Origin: Phallusia mammillata
Taxonomy: Eukaryota > Chordata > Ascidiacea > Phlebobranchia > Ascidiidae
Assembly (NCBI GenBank): GCA_003260075.1
Contig: QLIY01000538.1
Coordinates: 1 to 64,000, forward strand
Direction of reading: 5' to 3'
Length of the DNA: 64,000 bases
The position numbers were made by a program, and so were the translations under genes. The notes beneath the pieces are model-generated. The model saw nothing but the letters and a program-made list of their open reading frames with translations, ran no database searches and was not told where the DNA came from. Below are positions 49,784-62,761 of this stretch, in pieces (positions within the stretch are counted from its first letter, which is position 1; each line of letters starts with the position of its first letter).

Positions 49784-52700
49784 GATGCCTTATACTCCTG
49801 ACGATCTTGAGATTTGCTGTGCTCTTTGTCTGCTCGTCAGCTATTCCTGCCTTAAACTCCAGTAAAGCCTTGCAAGCAAGTGCTGTTACGTAAGTAAAAC
49901 CGCGCAGAGTTTTCAAGCGGTAAATGTTTCTACACTGCAATCACAAACAAAAGTATAGTAAGTTAGATACCAACAACGACACTGCAAAACTATAGGTAAA
50001 ATTGTTTTCTTCATAACTTATGCACTGACATTTCTACCCTGCACTGGGAACTTGCATTGATATTTTGAGTTTAACTTTAAAGATAAACAGAACGACGCAC
50101 CGAATGCAAGCACATAAGGCTTATATGAGCCCACAACCAGCGCGTCGACAAGAAATAATCAGACAACCTGCCTTTTTCCCCTGTGAAAGAGATTTCTCTC
50201 GCTGATAGAGCGCCGCGAATCGAAGCTTACCTGGTAGTTTACGCGTTAAAACAAGATCGGCGAAGGCAAGTGCAAAGAGAAAATGTCACAGTTGCATTTC
50301 GGCCTGAAGTGACCAGAAGCGTTCGCTGTATCAGAGGTCAAGTTCTCTGACTATTGCACTGCATTTTTAGAAATCGCTTTCTTGCCATTTTTATAGCTTT
50401 TCAAAAATTGAAATTCTCCTTTATATTGATCTACTTTTAACAGCAATCATAGTTACAATAGAAATGTTACAATCTACAGACAAGTAGCTTTTCTCGACGT
50501 CAATTCACGTTCATGTTTTGAATTGTAAAAGTTTATTTTGGTCCGGACACTGAACGTCGAGTGCGTGAGGGAGTTGTTCGTTGTCTGCGATATCCGGCAT
50601 AACCTCAACTACATTCCAGTCTTTCCCCCATTTTACCGCATTTTTAAAATTGCTTTTAATCCCCTTTTATGGCCCTAAAGCACACTTAAGTTGCTCTGGA
50701 ATGATGTGGTAATTAGGGCAAGGGATTGGGCTACATTCAAAAACATAATTAGTAAACGGTAACATAAAGGAAACGTGAAAACTTTTCTAAAAAAATACAT
50801 TTGCAAGTCAAGGCATATTAAAAAAGAATGCCTTCAAACAATCACCAGTCACATATTTGAAGACATAACGTATTCTGTTGGCAGTACGCGCCTTTCCTGA
50901 CAGGCCACTGTAAACCAACAACAATTGATCAGAATAAAATCTACCACAATGCAGTCGTTTTCGGATTATCAAATCTTAGACATAGCAGGTATTTTAGAAT
51001 GAGAATTGGTTTTCATGTGCTCTTTGCTATAGGCCAAACAAAATACCTCACTATGTTTTGTATGTATCTATCCAGTTCTGAGTTGTTTATCTGGCGCAAG
51101 AAAGGGAGAATATCGTAAATTAAATTTAAGAAGGGATTGTAACAAGTAAAAGATACACGGCTGTACAAATGGCGACTTATTACGACGTTAAGTCATGACT
51201 ATACAAATATCATGTCGATTGAGATGTACGTGATATGTTCACTACTTTTCTGATAGGTTACCTGTTTATAAGATTGATAATTAGAAACTGATCTGTTCTG
51301 ATACTCATCAACTGCCTGAATGAATTCCAGTTATTCATTGGAAACTAAGCAGGTCTGGTTGGCAGTAATTGGGTTAGTTCATGTTTTGGTTTGACAAGAT
51401 TTGTTTGAATCGAGTCAAGTTAGCGCCACGAAAACACTTTTTTGCAAACATAGGTTATGTGTAATAAGTGTTTTAAACATAAACCTAAAACAATTATCTA
51501 GCGCAGGATTTGCCTCGGGAGTCCCAAAGATTAAAAAATAACAAAATTTTGAATGTTTATTGCTATGCCTAATATCTTTTATTAAATACTCTTTAGGGCA
51601 AAACAGAAAAAATGCCACCAAGACGTTGTTTGCGAATACATAGATCCGTACAGAATGTTAAACTGAATGAAGAGGTCGCGTCTCGAGATTGAAAGGTGTC
51701 CATCGGCATGTTTTAATCATATGCGTGCGGATTTAAAAACCTTATCTCAACCCTGAGCAAAATGGCCAGGATGCGATGAAATATCGTACGTGACTAAACT
51801 ATTTGTGTTGGGACCATAAGAAAATGTGGGCATTTCCAAACCAACACACAACTTCTAAACACGACAAAAGTTATAGGACATGACTGCGAAATGTACCCAG
51901 TAAGGACAGATAGACGCTTGTCTGTCCACGGAAGTCCACCACCCTGGTGCACAAATAACGATTGATGACTGAGCGTGATTATTTTATCAACACGGCAAGA
52001 CGACTGTTGTGCTTGTGGAATTCCAGTGGGGACGGCTTAGGTCTGATCTGACCAACTTCCTTCTTGATAACCTGCAATATGAGTTTGATAATACGCTGAG
52101 GCAACTATAAATGAGACACCAGGGAAAGCGCCTTCGTGGTTAACACAACATTAGGTCGTGGAAGGACAGGTGTGCAACTGATGAATTTTCCTTCTCCTGT
52201 GTAACCTAGTACATTTTGTGCAGACAAAAGGGCGTTAATCAATGCGTTGTAAAAGAGAAAATATCTGTGGTATAGTATTTTCTCTCGATATAGTTCCTTA
52301 GTGTCTGTTAGACAAAGCAAAAAGGGTAGACAATATTTAGGGAAACTGTAGGTACACAACACAGGTAACGCATAAATGCAGGAAACAAAAAAGTTTTTCC
52401 TGTAATACCTTCGTATGGAAGTATTGAAGGGATAAACTTATTTACGGAAAGTCACAAACACAAAGGTTTTTGTACAATTTGTGCGTGTAAAAGTTTTCTC
52501 AATTATGTGCCAATGTCCTCTTGAGAAAAGGTATATTACTGTTTACGTCGCTTAAAACTCAAGTCCTTTGTTTTTTATGCACATGAATCATTCCAATCGC
52601 AGTAATTTGTTTTTTATGCGACACAGAATGGCACAAACAGTACGTGCTCAGCGTTTCAATCATATCGTAACCTGCACACCACTTTAATTGTCAGCTTCAA

Positions 52701-55390
52701 ACAATGACGTTTCCCACACGAACGTGCCAAAGAACCGCTTTCTTATTTGTGTGCACGCAAACATCGATCGAGCCTTAGCTAACTTTTCAGCTGTCCCAGA
52801 GTGCAATTAATTGGTTGCAGAAATGTAGTTGCAGGATTCAAATCCAATTATTTTGTGCTAAGGAAAGACTACCTGAGAAAAATCCCTGAGGATTGTACTT
52901 TGCATTTAGGGCTTGTTCGCAATCCACTTTGTTCCAGGGTGTGATCACATCGGTCGACAATCAAGGAAAATTGCAAGCGCCTTGGCAACCATAGGAAATG
53001 CAACAATAAAAACGTCATTTTTTGAAAATATATAGCTGTGTTGAGATCATCGTATTATGGTAATTAAGTTATTGCTACATTTTAACAGGGAATTACCGTC
53101 CAGTCAGACTCTCAAAAGGGCTTCGATTGACGCGAGGTTTAAAATTGCGGTTTTGAATAAGTTGTGTTGTTGGCCACTTAACACGAAGTCAAGAAACCAA
53201 TATCTCTCTACACTTCGTATGTATCAACGTGATTACAATTTAGTTACACATTACAACAACCACAACTGACATTGCAGCGTAAACAAGAATCCTTACCCGC
53301 AGTAAAGAAGCAAGAACTGTTAATTGTATTACCCGGTACAATAACACCCGTGGGCATGAGTTACACTATTTCCTAGCAGTAGTACAACTTATATATAAAA
53401 AGCATGTCATGGTAAACTTAGACTCGAGTTTTCAGTCTATACGTTAAGTATAGTCGATTGGCGACTTGGGCCATGGTCGAGTAAAGTTAATAGAAAATCT
53501 CCAAAAGAGCCACAGATCAATCATGTGACGTATTTTAGCACGCAATGGTCGTATCTCGAAAATAATAACAAGGAATTATCCCCCAAACTGACAAATATTT
53601 CTATGGATGCACGTACTCATTGAACAGACTTGTTTTCAATTTGCACAGAATAACAGTTTCATTTTGAATTTAACGGCACACGATGCATGAAAATAAAAAA
53701 AGAACACAAAGTACGAATTCAACATGTGAAAAAAAGTAAAGAACGTTAGTAGTACTGACACACATGGCTTGAAATATGTATGCTTCATTCAATCACACAT
53801 TGTTTAATATCGAAAACTGGGTCAATATGCTTAAATATGGACCTAAGTGTTGTAGGTTTGTTAAACAAGGAGCTAACGTGAAGCGTTTGACCACACAGTA
53901 GAAAAAATGCGATTTGCTGTGCAACAAAAAAACGGCAGTTTAACTTCGTTGACATGAAATAACAAAACCTCAACTACTAAACTGTGCCCCGACAGAATAA
54001 AGCCACGTATCGTAAATTATTCATGTAACGCCAGAGCTATTGAGTTGCTTTAAAGATTTAGTGCAGTTACAGAAAATTTGGGATTAAAACATCATAGATT
54101 TAGGTAGGGAAAACACCTTTTTATGGAATGTAGGCAGCAAGCAAGCTTTGTGGAGGTAACTCGTTTTAAAAATTGAATTAAACCGGAAAGATCTCGTAAA
54201 ACAAGCCTTCGTTTGCAGACATTTGTTAAAATTTGCATTTTCCAGTTCGAGTCTGTGATCAATAGAAATAATACGATCGAAGTTAACAATGGACGGTTGT
54301 CCTACTTGGGTGGTTGGAGATTGAAAATGTATTGAAAATCGCAGTCTTGGATGATATTTAGATTTAAAACAGGGACAAATACTTTTTTACCTTTTGTATT
54401 TAATATTGGTACTTTAGTTGTTTGGTAAAGAGAAAAGATAAATCAATAATATGCCCCCAGCACGACATTTTTAGATGGACAATGCATGAAGATGTTTCAA
54501 CAAAAAGCATTATTGCGGATGTCCTTGTCAAACGTTCTCAAAGTTATGGAAGGAGAATTGAAATAAAATGCATTTGCAATACTTTCTGGTCTCATATTGG
54601 TACAAAAATTACAGAGTACAACATTGAGGATTATGCAGCAGGCTTATTACAAAACGACTAGAGCCTTAGAATAATGCCGTAAATTGGGTGTGAGTCACAA
54701 GGACAATCGCTGTTACTAAGGCGCAGACTCACGGCGCCTGGACCGAATTACCATGCAGTGTTTAGGGTGCGTTCCAGTGGCCTGAAAGAAGACTAAAGTT
54801 TTCGTAAGCCATGCCATTTAACCGCCGCTTTGTCGATACTTTAGCACAGAATTGTTTAAAGCCATCCATAAGATACATGTACGGCAGGGTTTTGAAATGT
54901 TGTCCTGGCTTGAAAATGTCTCACATTATTTTTGTTTTGAGATTTTTTTGCGGTTTTTATTTTTGTCTTGTTTTGTAGGAATTAAACAAAAAAAACATTT
55001 TCGTGGGGCCAAATATTGCTTTCAGCGAAATATTAGACCGCCTCTACCAACAGTAATAGGTTTCTGAAACTAAAAATAGGCACGAAACAAGCATATCGCA
55101 AACACTGAAAACATGTGAAAAATAATGGAAACACACATAACATAATACTGATAAACACAAAATATCGCACAGTCGACCGTAGTTTGACGTCACAGTTTTA
55201 GAATTGGACGCCAGACTGGCATGCGTGGGCAACATGTAAGCTTGATTAATATTCGGTCATAATTGGAAATTTTAAACATAAACGTAAAATCAACTTGACT
55301 TATGTATGGTGTAAATCTAAATGCAAACACATGGGAATTGCTTGTTACAAAACCTGAAATATTGGCTCTGCAATCTCCGTGGCGTAAACT
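49784..55390. other. gene-poor intergenic region
   Basis: It lies between the 5' end of the RERG-like gene and the 3' end of the RUN-domain gene. I found no exon chain on either strand; the open frames (for example 54422-54661) have no recognisable motif or splice partners. Upstream regulatory sequence of the GTPase gene presumably lies near 49800-50300, but no TATA box or other element is clear. Confidence 0.5.
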
Positions 55391-55920
55391 GAGGAAATAC
55401 ACGATGCGTGACGTGTCACATGACCATGGAATGGTTACGTCATCGGTGGAAACTTGACAATGAAAGAAAAGTGTGTGCGTGTCAAATATAGAAGCCTGAA
55501 ACAGAAAAAACAGCGTACTTTGAGTGCTGAAATCTGTAATCATATTAGGTCGGTAAGTGACAGCACTTAACGAAGGTATGAGTGATGGAACGTGGCTCAG
55601 ACGAAGCAGTTAGTGGCTTGCGGGTGCCGTTGATTTTGCTCGTGCATAAATTGGNCTGAGGAAATACACGATGCGTGACGTGTCACATGACCATGGAATG
55701 GTTACGTCATCGGTGGAAACTTGACAATGAAAGAAAAGTGTGTGCGTGTCAAATATAGAAGCCTGAAACAGAAAAAACAGCGTACTTTGAGTGCTGAAAT
55801 CTGTAATCATATTAGGTCGGTAAGTGACAGCACTTAACGAAGGTATGAGTGATGGAACGTGGCTCAGACGAAGCAGTTAGTGGCTTGCGGGTGCCGTTGA
55901 TTTTGCTCGTGCAGAAATTG
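55391..55920. repeat. 265-bp duplication flanking an undetermined base
   Basis: Bases 55391-55654 are repeated at 55656-55920 (CTGAGGAAATACACGATGCG onwards). The only difference noticed is a single base near the end. The two copies are separated by one N at 55655. This looks like two overlapping contigs laid end to end. Confidence 0.93.
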
Positions 55921-56146
55921 GGACGTTTCAAATGCGAAATGTGGCTCGTTGCGGTTGGGGGACAAGTATAGATGGAAGGATGGCAAATGCATTTTAACTG
56001 CATGCTCGTTTTACATGACGTGCGCATTAGCTTGTCTCCGCAATGTCGAGTCTGTTGTTTCAGACTGTTTTGACTTTTTGCTGATCACTGCTAGAACTGC
56101 CTATTGATACAAAATTTACTAAATGCATGGCGAATTGGCTTTAACC

Positions 56147-56478
56147 CAGTGGTTCCCAACCTTTTTTGTTACATTCCTCCCTTTGCCCATTTTCGAACTA
56201 TTCATTCCTCCCCATAAGACGAAAAACAAATAGGCTAACATAAAAAATTATAGCAATTTGAAATATACCTTATAATTAGGGATGTCCATTTCAGAATCCT
56301 TTACAACCGGTTCCAAATGTGAACCGGGTCCAAATTATAATGGACAAAATAATGTGTATACAAAAATATTGTGTAACATTTCCAATGTAAATTTTTTTTA
56401 CAGTTTTTATGAAATTCCTCCCCTGAACTCCTAAAATTCCTCCCTAGGGAGGAATTCCTCCCCGGTTGGGAACCACTG
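56147..56478. mobile_element. hAT-like MITE, intact copy
   Basis: A 332-bp element with termini CAGTGGTTCCCAACC and GGTTGGGAACCACTG. It is flanked by perfect CTTTAACC duplications (56139-56146 and 56479-56486). It is the inverted counterpart of the interrupted copy at 482-1646 and serves as its empty-site reference. Confidence 0.92.
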
Positions 56479-56732
56479 CTTTAACCAAACGAATTTTCGT
56501 CAAAAAAAATATTTTTTTGTTCTTGTCCAAACGTCCACGAATTAACAAAGGAGAAAGAGGTAAATATTAAGTCTAATAAAACGTATTTGTATCTGTTAAA
56601 AAATCCAAAAATCATTTTTAGACGAGTTCTTAAATCCTTTACTTTGAATTCATTTGCATAAAGCCTCAAGGACAATACTAGAGCCAGGTGTTACAACTTG
56701 TTTACGAGAGAGCGTTTACTCCATTGAGTTGT

Positions 56733-58306
56733 TTATGTGTAGAGGAAGTCGACGATTGGTGAAGTTACAAATTCATTTCTTTCCATCGACATGCTCAAAA
56801 TCGTCAACAAGTTTTGTGGATTACGGCGATGGGACGTAAAGTTTACAAAACAAACTGAGGTTCAGGTTTCTTTGTCTCGCAGCTTGTGTTAACAGATAAT
56901 TCAACCGAACTGTCTAGAATTAATCCACGACGATGAAGATTACTGTGAATTACACTTTACCATGTTCGCCCGCAACCTTACAATAAAAAATAAATAAAAA
57001 AATGCATTTAGACTTACCGACACATCAACCCGTTTTGTGCATTAAACCCTTATGTTTTCAGTCAATTGTCACTTTTTGTTTAAGAACTTACTCAAGTCGT
57101 ACTGTCAAGGTCCAAAATTAAACCCACGAAGCAGATGCTTATCGAGCGGTGTGTCAAATTTCCACAACATTCCAAGAACTTGGGACAGGAAAGCCACCGC
57201 CGAGGTGTCGCAGAGGAACGCAGAGTCTTCATATATATGCTGACAACCCTAAAATTGTCAAAAATGGTTAATGTTACCCTGAAAATGGCCTATGGTGATT
57301 ACATTTAGAAATCTAACACACACAAAAATAAAAACTGGAATAATAGTTGGGAAAGTTTCATCTTAAAAGACATTGTTGCACTATATTTACAAACACTCCC
57401 TCGCTTGAAGGCTTGCATTCGCCGGAAAGCAACACCAAAAAATCATTTTCCACCTGCTATATCCAATTAAAATAACAATTCTTGTAAAATACTTAGGCCA
57501 AGGCGACGTTACTTAACACCAACCGGAAACAAAAGGGGCGTTGGGAGAATTGACATAATAAAAACGGCAACCCAGTAAGCAACGCTTCTGTAAGCACAAG
57601 GCTGTGACCCTTCGTGGGTTTTCAACCATGGGTCGCTTATAATTGGCGCAACAATATCTTTTGGCGCAGTTTGCCTTATGGCCACCCATGAGTTGTCAGG
57701 TTAACTGATCCCCGCATGCTGAAATCCCCAAAAGGTAAAGAGATTTTGGTGACTGACACGACGGAAAAAAGGTGGTTGCTCGCAATTGTCACAAAGCATT
57801 GATTTTTTTGTCAACTGCGATTCACAATTGACTTTGAGAGAAAGGCAAATGCAATGCTTAATTCCTTATATTGAATGGTTGGAGTTCTGTAACAGTTATA
57901 TCACATTTTATCTGAAAGTGTAAATTGTAAATCACCTGAGTCAGATGTGGATTACCTGCGATATTTTTTAAGAAAAGAATTTGCCCCAAACATGCATTTA
58001 CAAATACAAATAAAAATATTTTGCTTATGGCATATATAATTGGTTGGAATGTAGATGGGGGGGGGGCACTTTGAAAAAAGGCAAATGCAATGCTTAATTC
58101 CTCATATTGAATGGTTGGAGTTCGGTAACAGTTATATCACATTTTATCTGAAAGTGCAAATTGTAAATCACCTGAGTGAGATGTGGATTACCTGCGATAT
58201 TTAAAAAAAAGAATTTGCCCCAAACATGCATTTACAAATACAAATATTTTGGTTATGGCATATATAATTCATTGGAATGTAGAACCAAACCACTTCTCAT
58301 TTGCTT

Positions 58307-58350
<44 letters not shown>

Positions 58351-61300
58351 GAATTTGAGTAAAATGCAAGTTCGTAAATAAAATTCGTGCATTTATCCAG
58401 ATGCCCTTCCAAGCAAAAATATTTAAAAAAATAAAAACCGCTTTTGTGCAAACCGAGGTAAAAAAAAACCTAAGAAAAACACAGCGTTCACCCTTGGAAA
58501 AGAAGTTTACAACGTCGAAATTTGTCGAAAGGAGAAAACGAGAACGTCCCAAAAAGTAAAGTATAGGTTCGTATTTAATTATGCACGTTTGCGCTAATGG
58601 ACGCACGGGGGAAGGAAGTAATATGCTGAAACGCTAAATGCCAGGAACAAAATAGGGGGGGGGGTTCGATTTATCCAGATGCCCTTCCAAGCAAAAATAT
58701 TTAAAAAATAAAAACCGCTTTTGTGCAACAAACCGGGGTGAAAACTACGGAGGAAAAACACCGCGTTCACCCTTGGAAAAGAAGTCGTCGACTTTTGTCT
58801 AAAGGAAAAATAAGAACGTCCAAGAAGTGCAGTATAGGTTTGTATTTAATTATGCACGTTTGCGCTAATGGGCGCATGGGGGAAGGAAGTAATATGCTGA
58901 AACGCTAAATGCCAGGAACAAAATAGATGTTTTGTGTTGCGTCGGTTGGTGACTGGTGAGACGCATACGCAAGTGAGCAAATAAACAAGCGTCGCAACCA
59001 TATAAGCCAAGAGGGCGGCGTTCTTACTTCCGTTACGGCTTAGATGCCGTGTGTTGTGCGGAACTTGAGTGGGTTGAATGAGGTAAACTAGGGTGATTTG
59101 GTGGAAACAATTTTGAAACAGAATTTCTGAAGTGTTTTGCCTTTGACTGACGCAAAGCCACTACATTAGTGTTTTGTACTTGGAACTTGTTCGCGTTAGA
59201 CGCACAGAAAGAAAACATTTCCAAGACTTTGAGGGAATGGTCAAAATGCCAATAGTGTTTGATTGAAAATCGTTTACGAGCGCGGTCTGCGGACAGAGTT
59301 AGAAAACATATTTGAAATTGATTTTCATGACATACGGGTTATAGAAGGGGATCAATACAATTGAATTTGCGCAATCAATTCGTACTTGAGTATTGTTCAT
59401 GGCCGCTGGGGATAGAAGCGGTTTAAGATAATACGCGGTAGCTTACTCGACCTGATGAGGCCAACAAACGTTAAACTTTCCAAGTGATAAATCATTCAAA
59501 AACAAATTAAATCTTTTCAAAGTACAGCATAAGCAGTGCTGATAAGAAAACAATAAAGTTGGGAATTTTAAATTACATGTTGATAACACCGAGTATGTCA
59601 GGATTTTGTATATTTCGCTTTTTTTAGCGATTAATTATAGTAAGAACTGACATCTTCCTACAGTTCAGCCGTAAGTCTATAAACATGGTTGTCTGGGCGC
59701 CTTCTATTGACGTGCAAACCACTTTTCCAGGAATTGCGCGCGACAAAACGCGGCTTACAGATCGATTTACGCACAGTCACTACGCCTCTCAACATCTTTC
59801 GATTGTCCGAAAACGAAATCTCAAATTCGTTCGCGTAACAAAATTTGTGCCACTAATTTTGCATTCGTTTTGAGTGTGTCGCTAAAAACAAGTCTAAGGC
59901 AAACCTGTAGAACTGTCAGCAATTATATGAAATATGAACGAAGTACAAACAAACATCATATTATTGGTTGACCGAAAGCTTTCAGAACATTATCACAGGA
60001 CACATTCTTGGCGTAACAATTAATAGATCACTTACTGCACTAACTTTTTTAAACGAAGTGTTTTTGATATTTGCCCTTATAAAGGTAACTTTGTGACGAA
60101 AACCGAGAGTTGGAGAAAGCAAGTTTGTTTTATGATTCTTGCGTCAAACGTACGTCTGAATTTTTGTGGTAAGTATATTACCCAGCAATTGCGCTAATAC
60201 AACCGCCGCAACCATATAAGTCAAATTTATGACTGGCGTTCACTTCTGTTACGGCTTAGGCGCTATGTGTTGTGTAAAAGAGTTTCATTCAAAAAAAAAA
60301 TACAAAGAAAGGAAAATGTACGAAAAAATAATACAAACCTTCGCTACTTCTGATGTTTTTCGCAGCCACAGTGTCAAATTTTGCTCTTTGATTCCGACCA
60401 GCATAAGCAAATAAAACATATCGTCCTTGCCGAGACGTTGCTGTTGCTGTTGGGGTTGGGTTTGACCCGAAGCGTCACCACCAGATATCCGAGTTGCCAC
60501 GTCACACATGCGAGATAGAGCGGCACTTTCACGTTCCAAGCTGCAAAAACATGTTTTCCGTCCAGTTTCAGTGTTGTAGTGGGTGGGTCAAAGGCAATTT
60601 ACGCGTTAGGTTACATTCGAGTTTTGACGTTTTGTGCGTAGGTGCCGCAAAATTGACGACTTTTATTTCTAGTACCAGGTTTGACATTAAGACCTTAAAT
60701 TATTGGACTACATCAAACATAGATGGTACTATAGACCTCGGTCAAAATTGAAATAGTCTAACTGTGTAATGTTGTTTGGATGTCAACAATTAAGTGTCGA
60801 CCATACGACATAAGTTTATTGCACAAAGTAGTGGGTCACTGCAAGTGTTCAACTCAATGTAAACATATTAGCAATACAAGTTATCCACTTTTATGCATGT
60901 ATACGATGCTTAGTTCACGAATATACAATAGGTACATCTTTGTTTTTAGGTCTTCTTATCTACCGGAAAAACAAGTGTTTTACCCTTCTATTTTACCATT
61001 TCCTGTAATTTTGGATAACCTATTTTTTCCCAAAAGGGCAATGTAATTTCTTGCGTTACCCGCGGCATCAGCTTGAAGCTTGTGCTGGGAATCGGATTAT
61101 CTTTAGGTTGAATCGGTTAATTTATCCTACTTACGATGCATTATTCATTGAACAACTTTCGCAAACCTTGTAAAAAAAGCTTAAAGACCATTGGCAGCGA
61201 TGTAGGACATGTTATCCGGAGAAATGTTACAAGCAATGGTTTCCAGCAACAAAAGAAAGCAACCAAAAACTGAAATGTAAGCTGGTTTGCTTTTATTCAA

Positions 61301-62693
61301 TTAATTAGGGTAAAACCAATGCCATGTACAATTAGTTTCAAAATCTGAGCCAGGCCTTTAATTGGTTAACCTTAAATTACTACAAACAGAATAAAAACTA
61401 GAAAAATGGATTTCTGATATACTTCCATTACATATATTATATCCTGTTTACCAATTTACTATACACATTATTTGATCAACACACATGATTGTTTTTGTAA
61501 GAATAAACGAATGGGTCCCCACACGCGCGTTTGTGCGCATTTACGGTAAACAAATATTCCGGTGGTTTTTAGATTGCAAAGGAATTTTTTTCAGAAAGCA
61601 TTAACCCAACTTTAGGAGGATCAAATCCGGATTAGTAACTAACATCTTTTTAAATCTGAATAAATTTGAAGCACTGTTTCTTTGCCAAACGAGCATTACA
61701 AACCAGCTTTAAAATTTTTATGTTTCGGACACCTGTGGGTGAACCGCTGGACCATTCGGGGTCAAACTTCTGGAGGATCAAGTTCAGATTAATAACTAAC
61801 ATGTGTCCAAATTTGAATAAATTTGAAGCACTCTTTCTTGACCAAACGAGCATTACAAATCAGCGTTAGACAAAAAAAATACGGACAAAAACAACTTGTG
61901 TCCCCTTCATGGGACCCATAAAAATGTAGTATTTGTTAACGTGGTTCGTCCTCAAAGACCACAATTTGGGACATAATTTCACATATGCATTCCAGTATGG
62001 TCCGATTAAAGTCGAATTCGTGTATCGACCGACTAAATATTCTCTCTCCTAAAAAATATATTTGTATGTTTAAAAAGAAGTAACTCTGTCCTTTCAAAAG
62101 GAGCCAGGGATTTGATTTGATCGCTTCGATTGAAACAAGTTAAGCATAAAACGTGGTGTAATACTATATGACATCACAATTACACACCTTGACTGGCTCA
62201 CGATAGCGTCATCACGGTCCCTCCTGCTATCGCGTTGGGAAGATTTCCGAGATTTTCTTTGAGATGTGGGTTTTGAAGGTGGGTCGCGGTTGCCTGGTTT
62301 AAAATGTAATGTTTAGAAGAAAACCTAATAGTTACAGAAATGACATCGGCAGTAAAAGTTTGACACAGTAAGAATTTTTGCTATCGAATAGTTACAAGGG
62401 TATTACTATAAATAGTTACAAGGGTATATAGAATAGTTAATAACTATAGCAAAAATATTAAAAGGCCTTAATTTTTCCTAGAAAGTTAGTATTATTTTTT
62501 AACACCAAGCTCAATACGAGAGCTTTTAAACTTTCAACTATCTTGACCGAGGTTTCAGGGGCTTAGTAAACTGCCAGCTTAGTCAGCAAAGTAAATTTCA
62601 AGTCCAGTCACTCTTTCAACACCCAAAATATCGGTTAAAAACGCGGACAAAAAATCACAGCTCCTAAAGCCTTTGTTGACGGCAGCTTTTTGT

Positions 62694-62761
<68 letters not shown>

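Noticed and set aside
54422-54661. 79-residue plus-strand frame in the gene-poor region
   Set aside because: No recognisable motif, no flanking exon chain and no promoter or poly(A) context; kept out as unsupported, though a transposon remnant is possible.
58253-58606. Proline-rich protein on the minus strand
   Set aside because: The proline block is the translation of the G38 run; the rest is repeat sequence. The similar frames at 41133-41348 (-) and 62690-62875 (+, poly-Gly) are also homopolymer artefacts.
59033-59224. 63-residue minus-strand frame as a possible last exon of the RUN-domain gene
   Set aside because: The frame overlaps a dispersed repeat, has no suitable acceptor in phase with the preceding exon, and the 57239-57128 exon continues the RUN-like sequence much better.
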